Origin: Elusimicrobiota bacterium
Lineage (GTDB): Bacteria > Elusimicrobiota > Elusimicrobia > FEN-1173
Assembly: GCA_016715645.1 (NCBI GenBank)
Contig: JADJZR010000022.1
Span: 1 to 8,458, forward strand
Reading direction: 5' to 3'
Length of the DNA stretch: 8,458 nucleotides
Position 1 is the stretch's first letter, and the number at the start of each line of letters is the position of its first letter. Shown piece after piece: positions 1-6,360 of the stretch. The translations under genes were made by a program, and so were the position numbers. Below the pieces are notes generated by a model that did not search any database, had not been told where the DNA came from, and saw nothing but the letters and a program-made list of their open reading frames with translations.

Positions 1-2
1 AG

Positions 3-1682
3 CGACTTGCGGAGTTACACCGCAAGATCGCCTTCTTTGGTACGCCCGAGAAGGACTACCTCGATAGTGGCCTGTGGCATTTCCTGCCATACGTCCGCAC
101 GAAGGACGAACACGACGCGCTCAACCCGGTAAAACCGTTACCGGTTGACCCCGATACCGGTAAGACTTTGGCCTACATCCTCGCCATCTTCCATATGCTG
201 CTGCGCCACGACGAACTGATGATCCCGAAGTCGCGGCAGATCATGGTGTCTTGGATCCTCGCTATCTACTCCTGCTGGCTGGCGAGAACACAGAAGCACG
301 GGCTGATCCTCCTTCAGAGCAAGAAGGAGGAGGACGCCGCGAAGATGGTCAGCATGGGCAAGGACGATCTCGACACCGCCCGCATGACGTTCATCGAGAC
401 TCACTTGGAGAATCCTGACGGGACTCCCGCTACATGGCTCATGGACCCCAAGGTACGCGCAGCCAAGGGCGTAGCGTATAACAAGATCGGGTTCAAGAAC
501 GGGACCAACGTAGAGGGAGTCCCGCAGGGCGGCGACCAGATCCGCTCCCGAGTCCCGAGCTTCTACGCTAACGACGAGAGCGCGTTTCAGGATGAGTTCG
601 GCAAGGCTTACGAGGCTGCACAGCCCGCGCTACAGGGTGGCGGTCGGGCGGTTTATGTTTCCTCCGCTGCTCCTGGTTACTTCTGCGACCTCGTAAACGA
701 CTACCCCGGCTACACGGATGGGGCAGAGCCTCCGTACAAGAACATGAAACTCCCCAAGGGTATGAGTTTCTGGTACGCGAGAGGCACGATCCCTGTCCTG
801 CGGGTCCACTACTCTGCCGACCCGATGAAGGATCCAGACCGCTACGGCAAGGAATGGCTCCTGAAGGCCTCTGCGCGTTATGGCGGCATCCATTCTCCCG
901 GCTGGCAGCAGGAGATGGAGATCAACTGGAAAGTCTCTGGCGGCTCTCCTGTGTGGGCGCAGGCTTCAAGGGTGGATTGGCCCGTCATTATCAAGCCTAG
1001 AGACGTTGATGTGGTGAAAAACCGTCACTACCTAATGGCCGGATTTGACTACGGCTCTGCCAACGACCCTTCGGTCTTTGAGGTTATCGCCGTAGACGAG
1101 CATGGGAAACTGTTCTTCGATTGGGAGTGGTACGCGCACGGGGCTACCTACAAGGAGGCGGCTAGGGCGATCAAGGCTTGTCCATACTTCGACCTCGTAA
1201 AGAACCGCATGGTCGCTGACCCGTCCCTTTGGGCGATGACGCAGAACCAAGACGGCTGTATCAAGTCCATCGCGCAGTTGTTCGCGGAGGAAGGCGTTCA
1301 CTTCATCCGAGGCAAGAAGGGTTCGCCGTCTGCTGACGTTCGGGTAGAGGAGATGTTCCGGGCGAAGTATTGGGCTAACCCCGAGAAGCCTGAAGCGTTC
1401 ATCTCCCTGGACTGCCAGAAGTTGATTGAGAGCGTTCGGATGCTGCGGTGGGCGGAACACAGGTCAGAGGCTACGAAGGCGCGAGAGCATAGCCCTTTGG
1501 CTATTGTCCACAAGTGGAACGATCCGTGGGACGCGATTGCGTACCCGATTGACCTACTCATGCGTGAGTTCAAGGTTCCGGCGATTCCGCTGCCGCACAA
1601 CTCCTATAAGGCTACGCGAGATCGCGCCGAGAGAGCAGCCAAGAAGTCAAAGATGGCTAAACACTTTGTGGGTGGGCTATGA
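3..1682 (+). CDS. terL: Terminase large subunit, 5'-truncated by window edge
   Basis: ATPase-nuclease motor that translocates phage DNA into the procapsid through the portal and cuts it. The frame is open from base 3 with no in-frame stop, and the first 55 visible codons read like the family (for example GLWHFLPYVRT before the ATPase motif), so the true start is left of the window; the TTG at 168 is not a credible start. Visible protein is 559 residues. Motifs: deviant Walker A KSRQIMVSW (visible residues 76-84); Walker B FYANDESAF with D and E codons at 573-578; coupling-type motif VSSAAPG near 658-678. The C-terminal RNase H-like nuclease shows GFDYG (D codon 1047-1049), VADPS (D codon 1218-1220) and DPWDAIAY (D codons 1521 and 1530). 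Its stop overlaps the portal start in ATGA, so the two are probably translationally coupled. Family call is firm; packaging type (cos, pac or other) cannot be read from this. Confidence 0.95.
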   Translation, partial: RLAELHRKIAFFGTPEKDYLDSGLWHFLPYVRTKDEHDALNPVKPLPVDPDTGKTLAYILAIFHMLLRHDELMIPKSRQIMVSWILAIYSCWLARTQKHGLILLQSKKEEDAAKMVSMGKDDLDTARMTFIETHLENPDGTPATWLMDPKVRAAKGVAYNKIGFKNGTNVEGVPQGGDQIRSRVPSFYANDESAFQDEFGKAYEAAQPALQGGGRAVYVSSAAPGYFCDLVNDYPGYTDGAEPPYKNMKLPKGMSFWYARGTIPVLRVHYSADPMKDPDRYGKEWLLKASARYGGIHSPGWQQEMEINWKVSGGSPVWAQASRVDWPVIIKPRDVDVVKNRHYLMAGFDYGSANDPSVFEVIAVDEHGKLFFDWEWYAHGATYKEAARAIKACPYFDLVKNRMVADPSLWAMTQNQDGCIKSIAQLFAEEGVHFIRGKKGSPSADVRVEEMFRAKYWANPEKPEAFISLDCQKLIESVRMLRWAEHRSEATKAREHSPLAIVHKWNDPWDAIAYPIDLLMREFKVPAIPLPHNSYKATRDRAERAAKKSKMAKHFVGGL

Positions 1683-3580
1683 TTTGGGACAAGGGCTTGG
1701 TCGAGATCACGGGTAATGTCGATGATCGCGTAGCCAAGTGGCGGCGCAAGATCGACAGGGCTATTGCCAAGCGCAAGCCCCATGCCGAGATGTGGAAAAA
1801 GACCGAGGAATACATCTCCCTTCAGCGGGTTGCCAACCACAACCCTGCGACTGATGGGGATCTGTGCGCGGTCAACAAGACCCGCGCCTTTATCAACAAC
1901 CGGGTGGCTTCGTTCGTCTACAAGAACCCCCGGTTCATCGTGCGCCCGGTCAACCAGAATGGTATGGAGCCGTTAGACGTAAACGGTAAGACAGTTCCGC
2001 GCCATCAGGTTGCAGAACATATCTTGAACTTCATCGTTCAGCAGCCATCCTTCGGCGCTGACCGGGCGTCCCGTCGCATGGCGAAAGCCGGACTGACCTC
2101 TATCGGAGTGGTAAAGGTTGGGTACAAGCCGGACTACGGCAAAGGTACGCACACTAAAGAGTCGTACATCTACGACGAGCAGGGGCGCACTTGGCTGCGC
2201 GATCCCATGCTTCCGCCGGATACCGACAGTCGCGGTGTCCCGCAGAACCTCATCCCCGCTCCTGATGGGGCAGGGAAGCCGTACCCGATCCGCCCTACCT
2301 CTGAGAAGTGGTTCACGGATTGGGTTCCCCCCGAGCGGATGCTGTACGACCCTGACGGTGAGAACGAGTTCTTTGACCATGAGTGGGTGGCTTGTGAATA
2401 CTACTGGCCCATCTCGGACATCAAGGCTAACAAGCGATTCAACAAGACTGTCCGCGAACAGGTCAAAGGCACGGCGAAGGCGCAACTGATAGACGAAGGA
2501 AAGATCGTCGCTGCCGCCCGTGGTGTCGGACAAGACGCCGTGATCGAGGAGGACGAGGAGTACGGTCGGGTCTTTGAGATCTACGACATCAGGGACAAGG
2601 AAGTCCTGTGGTACGCGGACGGATGTTCCGACTTCCTCGCTATCGAGGAGTACCCGCTTGGCGTAGCCCACAGCCCTTACGTCCATTTCGTCCCCGATGA
2701 GGGACACGCGGATTGGTATCCGCACCCTGTGGTCACGGACCTGATCCCGATCAACCAGGAGATCGACAAGTTAAGGCTCCTTGACTTACACGGAGCCTAT
2801 GGCAACACCCCGAAGTGGGGCTTCCTCAGGGGGGATATCGAGGATGAGCAGCTAGAGGCCCTCATGTCCCCGATCCCGAACGAGGCTGTGCGGTTTGAGA
2901 AGTTCTCTCACGCCGACCCCAAGAAGTCCCTGTTCGCTATCGACCGCCAGTATACGCCGCCCGACTTCTACGCTCGGATGCAGCAGTTGGAGCGGGACTT
3001 CGATGAGGTTGCCGGTCAGTCGAGCGAGGCGCGTGGTCGCGCTTCCTCCCAGTTGGCTACCGGGATCAACGCCATCCAGCAGAGCAACGCCCTTCGTGAG
3101 GATGACTACCGGGCGCAGTTCTCCGCCGCTTGGCGCGAGGTTGGCAAGAAGTTGCTGGATTCGGTACAGGCGAACATGGACATCCCTACGGCTGTCGCTA
3201 TCGACGGGCCGGATGGCGAGATGTTCATCGGGACGATCACTCCCGACATGATCGAGGGCGACTACGATGTCTCGGTGGATGTCGAGGATCTGATGCCTCG
3301 CTCTACGGACCTTGAGATGAGCAACCTGATCCAGATGGCGAACCTGTTCGGGCAGTACCCGCTCATGGGTTCTGACGAGCGCATCTCTGGCCCGCTGCTG
3401 GACAAGGCGAAGATCAACTCCGCGTCCCTGCGTGAGGGTCTTGTGGCGATGGCGCAGATCTACCGGCAGTTGCAGATGGGTCCGCCGCCGAACCAGCCCG
3501 ACGCACAGGGCGGAGCGCAGCCAGCGCAGGATCCGGCGATGATGATGCAGCAGATGGGAGGGGCTAATGCCGGTCTATGA
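1679..3580 (+). CDS. Portal protein
   Basis: A 633-residue protein directly after the terminase. In tailed phages this place and size belong to the portal, the dodecameric ring at one capsid vertex that serves as DNA channel and docking site for terminase and adaptors. Sequence support: a charged helical N-terminus (residues 14-50); a segment of portal type around residues 220-260 (WVPPERMLYDPDGENEFFDH, then EYYWPISDIKANKRF); a helical stem/wing stretch with INQEIDKLRLLDLHGAYGN (about 357-375); and DEVAGQSSEARG (442-453) followed by QLATGINAIQQS, resembling the portal C-terminal helical region. The last 33 residues are low-complexity, rich in Pro, Gln, Gly and Met, and probably flexible. ATG at 1679 overlaps the terminase stop by four bases with only a weak G-rich upstream motif, which argues for coupling. 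The call rests on motif style and context. Which portal subfamily it belongs to is not resolved. Confidence 0.9.
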   Translation: MIWDKGLVEITGNVDDRVAKWRRKIDRAIAKRKPHAEMWKKTEEYISLQRVANHNPATDGDLCAVNKTRAFINNRVASFVYKNPRFIVRPVNQNGMEPLDVNGKTVPRHQVAEHILNFIVQQPSFGADRASRRMAKAGLTSIGVVKVGYKPDYGKGTHTKESYIYDEQGRTWLRDPMLPPDTDSRGVPQNLIPAPDGAGKPYPIRPTSEKWFTDWVPPERMLYDPDGENEFFDHEWVACEYYWPISDIKANKRFNKTVREQVKGTAKAQLIDEGKIVAAARGVGQDAVIEEDEEYGRVFEIYDIRDKEVLWYADGCSDFLAIEEYPLGVAHSPYVHFVPDEGHADWYPHPVVTDLIPINQEIDKLRLLDLHGAYGNTPKWGFLRGDIEDEQLEALMSPIPNEAVRFEKFSHADPKKSLFAIDRQYTPPDFYARMQQLERDFDEVAGQSSEARGRASSQLATGINAIQQSNALREDDYRAQFSAAWREVGKKLLDSVQANMDIPTAVAIDGPDGEMFIGTITPDMIEGDYDVSVDVEDLMPRSTDLEMSNLIQMANLFGQYPLMGSDERISGPLLDKAKINSASLREGLVAMAQIYRQLQMGPPPNQPDAQGGAQPAQDPAMMMQQMGGANAGL

Positions 3581-4013
3581 TTTCCGCTGTGTGTGCGGTT
3601 ATACCGAACGGGACATTGTGCAGGGTATTTCAGAGGAACATACCATGATTTGCCCGTGCGGGAGAAAGATGACGCAGGACTTCAGCGACTACAAGCCGCC
3701 GATGGTCTTTGGGGAGTTACCCACGCGAGGCTGCTGGAACGGGTACTACGATCCCAACCTTGGGGCGAAGATCCACTCCAAGAAGCAGCGTGACGATCTG
3801 ATGAAGGCGAAAGGACTCACGGAGTTCCACATGGAACCAGACCAAGCAAGGATGCATGAGGAGGTCAAGTATATCCAAAAGAACGCCAAGGGTGGCGAGA
3901 CTCGCAGAGCCATCAACAAGATGGCCGACAAGTTAGCGAAAGAGAAATCAGAGGCAGTTACCGCTAGTATCATCGACCCGATTGTCGATAGGACACTAGC
4001 AAGCCTCTCGTAA
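3567..4013 (+). CDS. Small zinc-ribbon protein, FmdB-like N-terminus
   Basis: A 148-residue protein. The N-terminus MPVYDFRCVCGY resembles FmdB-type zinc ribbons (usual start MPxYxYxC). Four cysteines at residues 8, 10, 29 and 31 (CxCG then 18 residues then CxCG) are suited to bind one zinc ion; the CxC spacing is tighter than the usual CxxC. After the ribbon comes GYYDPNLGAKIHSKKQRDDLMKAKGL (in part, about residues 52-77), a pattern I recall from small phage proteins at this locus. The C-terminal 60 residues are charged and probably helical. The start overlaps the end of the portal gene by 14 bases and has a good site, GGGAGGGG at 3556-3563. Function is unknown: it may be a minor head or assembly protein or bind nucleic acid or protein through the ribbon. 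The FmdB regulatory annotation should not be carried over from the ribbon alone. Confidence 0.8.
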   Translation: MPVYDFRCVCGYTERDIVQGISEEHTMICPCGRKMTQDFSDYKPPMVFGELPTRGCWNGYYDPNLGAKIHSKKQRDDLMKAKGLTEFHMEPDQARMHEEVKYIQKNAKGGETRRAINKMADKLAKEKSEAVTASIIDPIVDRTLASLS

Positions 4014-4020
4014 ACACGCA

Positions 4021-4032
4021 TCCCGCAAGGGA
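4021..4032 (+). other. Short hairpin with GNRA-type loop in the 57-base gap
   Basis: In the gap between the zinc-ribbon stop and the scaffold start, TCCC and GGGA flank GCAA, giving a 4-bp stem closed by a GNRA tetraloop. No T-tract follows, so it is not an intrinsic terminator. It may be a chance structure. Nothing else is visible in this gap except GAGGAC at 4053-4058, a weak ribosome-binding candidate for the next gene. Confidence 0.25.
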
Positions 4033-4070
4033 CAGGCGGAAGGTGATGAGATGAGGACGATATTCTGAAC

Positions 4071-4877
4071 ATGGACGAGATCCTTGCTGACATTCCTTAT
4101 CCTGATACCGGGGACGAAATCCCGACAGATCAGGACGAGGTTGTTGAGGATGCGCCCGTGCAGGCAGATGACGCGCCCGAGGTTCCCGAAGTTGAGCCGG
4201 TAAAGGAAGATCCCTCCAAGTCGTATCAGGAAGCGATTGACAAGTTCGACCGGACAGGTAATCCCCACGACCTCCCCGAGCCGCTGCGGAGGCAGGAGTT
4301 GGCTCGTCAGGCGGATTACACCCGCAAGATGCAGGAGATCGCATCCTTACGCAAGCAGGAATCCAAGCCCGAACCCGCTCCTAGCGGACCTCCTAAGATC
4401 GATCTGGATGCAGAACCCGACGCACTGGCGAAGCAGATTTCCGACCTTGTGGAATATCAGGTGGAACAGGCTACTTCCAAGTACCGCGAGACAGCCGAGC
4501 GTTACGAGGTAACGACTCAGGAACAGAAGTTCCAGCAGCATATCAACGGCTTGCAGGAACACGTTAAGTCTCAGCCGGGCTACACGCCAGAGATCGAAGC
4601 CAAGATGGCCGAAATCCTGAGCCAGCACGTTGACGATCCCGAGTGGAAAACCCTGATGGGTACTCGGGTGGGCTTGTCCATGTTGTTTGAAAAGACCAAG
4701 AACAGCATGGGTCAGGCTGGCGCACAGGACAAGGCAGCGCAGAAGGCGGAGGATAAGCTTCGCTCTCCTGCTCCCGCGAAGAACCGTCAGGCCGAGCCTA
4801 TGGGGATTGCCGATAGGTACAACGGCTTGACGGCATTGCAGAAACTTGAGAAAGCCGTGGCTGAGGCTACGGCCTAG
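4071..4877 (+). CDS. Scaffolding-like head assembly protein
   Basis: A 268-residue, strongly acidic and helical protein immediately before the capsid gene, the usual position of the scaffold that templates procapsid assembly and leaves before or during packaging. Residues 1-47 are acidic and proline-rich, probably disordered. Residues 52-95 contain AIDKFDRTGNPHDLPEPLRR followed by ADYTRKMQEIASLR, a pattern familiar in phage scaffold proteins. Residues 115-165 and 174-235 are charged, Gln/Glu/Lys-rich and likely helical or coiled-coil. The final 35 residues carry basic charges (KNRQ, then a helix to the end), as the coat-binding tail of some scaffolds does; that analogy is inference. There is no visible serine-protease motif, so a fused maturation protease is unlikely. 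An in-frame TGA at 4047-4049 limits upstream starts, leaving ATG 4071 as the natural choice. The stop is TAG at 4875-4877. Confidence 0.75.
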   Translation: MDEILADIPYPDTGDEIPTDQDEVVEDAPVQADDAPEVPEVEPVKEDPSKSYQEAIDKFDRTGNPHDLPEPLRRQELARQADYTRKMQEIASLRKQESKPEPAPSGPPKIDLDAEPDALAKQISDLVEYQVEQATSKYRETAERYEVTTQEQKFQQHINGLQEHVKSQPGYTPEIEAKMAEILSQHVDDPEWKTLMGTRVGLSMLFEKTKNSMGQAGAQDKAAQKAEDKLRSPAPAKNRQAEPMGIADRYNGLTALQKLEKAVAEATA

Positions 4878-4888
4878 GAAGGTGTGAC

Positions 4889-5974
4889 ATGGCAGTTCCG
4901 AATACTCCTGCTGGGAACACCTTCTCCTACTACACGAGCGCGATTGCCGCGACCGCCGATGCTCTGCATAAGAGTGGCGCTTTCGTGGACATCATCAGCA
5001 AGGGTACGCCCACGCTGGACCGCCTGCGTAACAAGGGGAAGATTAGTTACCAGGGTGGCAAGCAGCTTGCCATCAATCTGATGTACGGTCTTGACACTCC
5101 CGTCAACTCGTACTCTGACCTCGATCCTCTGACCATCACCCGCCCTGACGGCATGAGTGAGTTCTTCGCCAAGTGGGCGCAGTATCACTTCCCCGTCGTG
5201 ATCTCGGGCCATGAGATGCGGACCAACTCGGGCAAGGCGCAGATCGCTGATCTGCTGAAGGCTCGTTTCCGTCAGGGCATGAACAGCGCCAACGAGCGGC
5301 TGTCGAACGACATGTGGGATCTTGAGGGCCTTATCGCTACCAGCGAGGTTGTCTCCTCCACTGGCAATGGCGGCAAGAACATCATGTCGATCCCGATGCT
5401 GCTCAGCCCGTCTAGCGGCATGGACACGGGCGACACCCGCGAGTACGACCTGTACGGCATTGACGCCGATCTCGCGTACTGGCATCCGCAGCTTCAGAAC
5501 GGCGGCGGTTCGCTGACGGCCAGGACCTACCTCGCCGGACTGCGTGCGCTGTTCCTGAACTGCTCCAAGCAGGGCGCTGGCGAGCCGGATCTCGCTATTG
5601 CCGATTACATGGCTTACGCCAACTACATTGAGGCTCTTGATACCAAGATGCAGTATACGTCTTGGGACAAGGCTGATATGGGCTTCCGTGGCGTGGAGTG
5701 CATGGGCGCTGTTATGTACCCCGACCGCCATGTCCCCGACATGGACAATTGCAAGGATTGGGATAACACCCCCGTTGACGGCACGGTGTTCTTCATCAAC
5801 TCCGAGCATATGGGTCTGGGTATTCTGTCTGGGGCGGACTTCAAGCCCGAGACTCCGCAGAAGCCGGTCGATCAGGACGCGATTGTCACCAATCACTTCT
5901 TTGAGGGCCAGCTTTACGTCGATCATCGTTCGTGCCACGGCATCATGCACGACATCCCCGCTGCCCTGAGCTAA
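4889..5974 (+). CDS. Major capsid protein, probably HK97 fold
   Basis: A 361-residue protein downstream of the scaffold and upstream of the decoration genes, which is the place and size of a major coat protein. Key block: KWAQYHFPVVISGHEMR at residues 95-111, followed by NSGKAQIADLLKAR. This W-x-QY ... SG-x-E-x-R-x-N-x-GK-x-I-x-DLL pattern belongs to a widespread phage coat family in which it forms the spine-helix region. Residues 59-90 (GLDTPVNSYSDLDPLTITRPDG) look like the extended loop, and the second half holds long A-domain-like stretches. No N-terminal delta domain or pro-peptide is apparent, which fits a separate scaffold gene. ATG 4889 is preceded by AAGGTG at 4879-4884, which overlaps the scaffold stop region. 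The HK97 fold is inferred from the family pattern. A long antisense reading frame over this gene is treated as a shadow. Confidence 0.88.
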   Translation: MAVPNTPAGNTFSYYTSAIAATADALHKSGAFVDIISKGTPTLDRLRNKGKISYQGGKQLAINLMYGLDTPVNSYSDLDPLTITRPDGMSEFFAKWAQYHFPVVISGHEMRTNSGKAQIADLLKARFRQGMNSANERLSNDMWDLEGLIATSEVVSSTGNGGKNIMSIPMLLSPSSGMDTGDTREYDLYGIDADLAYWHPQLQNGGGSLTARTYLAGLRALFLNCSKQGAGEPDLAIADYMAYANYIEALDTKMQYTSWDKADMGFRGVECMGAVMYPDRHVPDMDNCKDWDNTPVDGTVFFINSEHMGLGILSGADFKPETPQKPVDQDAIVTNHFFEGQLYVDHRSCHGIMHDIPAALS

Positions 5975-5982
5975 AGGAGGTG
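5974..5982 (+). promoter_or_regulatory. Perfect 9-base Shine-Dalgarno for decoration copy 1
   Basis: AAGGAGGTG matches the anti-Shine-Dalgarno end of 16S rRNA (CACCUCCUU) at all nine positions, five bases before ATG 5988, and overlaps the last base of the capsid stop codon. It is the strongest such site I see in the window and predicts high translation of the gene after the coat gene. Confidence 0.85.
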
Positions 5983-5987
5983 GACTT

Positions 5988-6356
5988 ATGATTACCGATT
6001 GCAAGTCCACCGGTAGTCTCGAACAGTGGGCGCTCTACGCCCAGTTCAAGGCCGCTGCTGCGATCACCAAGGGCTACTGTGTCACTCTTGGCACTAACGG
6101 CCAGATCACGGTTGCTGCCACGAACGCGCTTCAGACTGTTATCGGAGTAGCGGCTGAGTCCGTGGCCTCAGGTGGTCTGCTGTTCTGTCGGATTCGTCTG
6201 GGGGCCGGCGGGCGGTTCTTGTGGTTCGGTCTGGGGCCTGGCGGGGTGTCGCCAAGCCTCGGGTTCCGCGTCTGCACGGCTGCACGGGTGGGTTATCTGT
6301 GGCTCCGGTACGTTCGCCAAGAACGTCTAACCCTTTCGCACTCCGAAAGGGGGTGA
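5988..6356 (+). CDS. Decoration-like protein copy 1, frame-disrupted
   Basis: The open frame encodes 122 residues. Residues 1-63 (MITDCKSTG to SVASGG) are 73% identical to the intact copy at 6361 and share its capsid-cement style, with repeated V-x-L-G-T-x-GQIT and VIGVAAE strands. After residue 63 this frame turns into an unrelated Gly/Arg/Leu-rich tail (LGAGGRF ... LGPGGV ... RQERLTLSHSERG) and ends at TGA 6354-6356, four bases before the next ATG. The tail matching copy 2 (GWVICGSGTFAKNV, stop) lies in the +1 frame at 6286-6330. So either the gene lost about 110 bases with a frame change, or the sequence has an indel error, or ribosomes shift +1. Cys5 and Cys31 are shared with copy 2. The ribosome-binding site is excellent. 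In all cases the N-terminal 63 residues are probably made. Whether the product binds capsids is unknown. Confidence 0.6.
   Translation: MITDCKSTGSLEQWALYAQFKAAAAITKGYCVTLGTNGQITVAATNALQTVIGVAAESVASGGLLFCRIRLGAGGRFLWFGLGPGGVSPSLGFRVCTAARVGYLWLRYVRQERLTLSHSERG
6193..6248 (+). repeat. Imperfect G-rich direct repeat, 33-base period
   Basis: TTCGTCTGGGGGCCGGCGGG at 6193-6212 recurs as TTCGGTCTGGGGCCTGGCGG from 6225, with the core offset 33 bases. In frame 0 it encodes LGAGG and LGPGG, and in frame +1 VWGPAGG and VWGLAG. It lies exactly in the part of copy 1 that has no counterpart in copy 2. Confidence 0.6.
6283..6330 (+). other. Out-of-frame relict C-terminus of decoration copy 1
   Basis: Read in the +1 frame relative to ATG 5988, this stretch encodes HGWVICGSGTFAKNV and then TAA at 6328-6330. 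It parallels YGWVVCQSGTYAKDVA and stop at the end of copy 2 (10 of 14 identical over GWV to V). The +1 frame is open from 6151, just after a TAG at 6148-6150, so the frame change must have happened between about 6151 and 6283. The match is too good in residue pattern and position before the stop to be chance. Confidence 0.8.
6331..6351 (+). promoter_or_regulatory. 8-bp hairpin overlapping the copy 2 ribosome-binding site
   Basis: CCCTTTCG (6331-6338) and CGAAAGGG (6344-6351) form a perfect 8-bp stem with loop CACTC. It begins at the base after the +1-frame stop of copy 1. The 3' arm contains AAGGG, the first part of AAGGGGGTG (6347-6355), the ribosome-binding site of copy 2. No T-tract follows, so termination is unlikely. 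Modulation of translation or RNA stability is an inference. Confidence 0.55.
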
Positions 6357-6360
6357 GTAG

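Noticed and set aside
168..170. TTG as the start of the terminase gene
   Set aside because: The same frame is open to the left edge, and the upstream residues (such as GLWHFLPYVRT) look like conserved terminase sequence, so the gene starts before the window.
147..170. VDPDTGKT in the terminase as the Walker A motif
   Set aside because: It lacks the Gly or Ala required four residues before GKT. The KSRQIMVSW motif shortly after fits the family position better.
1973..2725. 250-codon minus-strand frame inside the portal gene
   Set aside because: It is fully antisense to portal sequence with clear family motifs. Its protein has no motif, and the only matching gene direction in the window is plus.
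4874..6010. 378-codon open frame on the minus strand across the capsid gene
   Set aside because: It lies antisense to a well-supported coat gene that has a good ribosome-binding site. The translated sequence shows no recognisable domain, and long antisense frames arise from codon bias in GC-rich genes.
6200..6246. G-quadruplex in decoration copy 1
   Set aside because: There are several G-runs, but the gap between the second and third long runs is about 20 bases, so the usual pattern with short loops is not met.
6331..6351. Rho-independent terminator after decoration copy 1
   Set aside because: The stem is followed by GGTGAGTAG rather than a T-tract, and a co-directional gene starts nine bases later.
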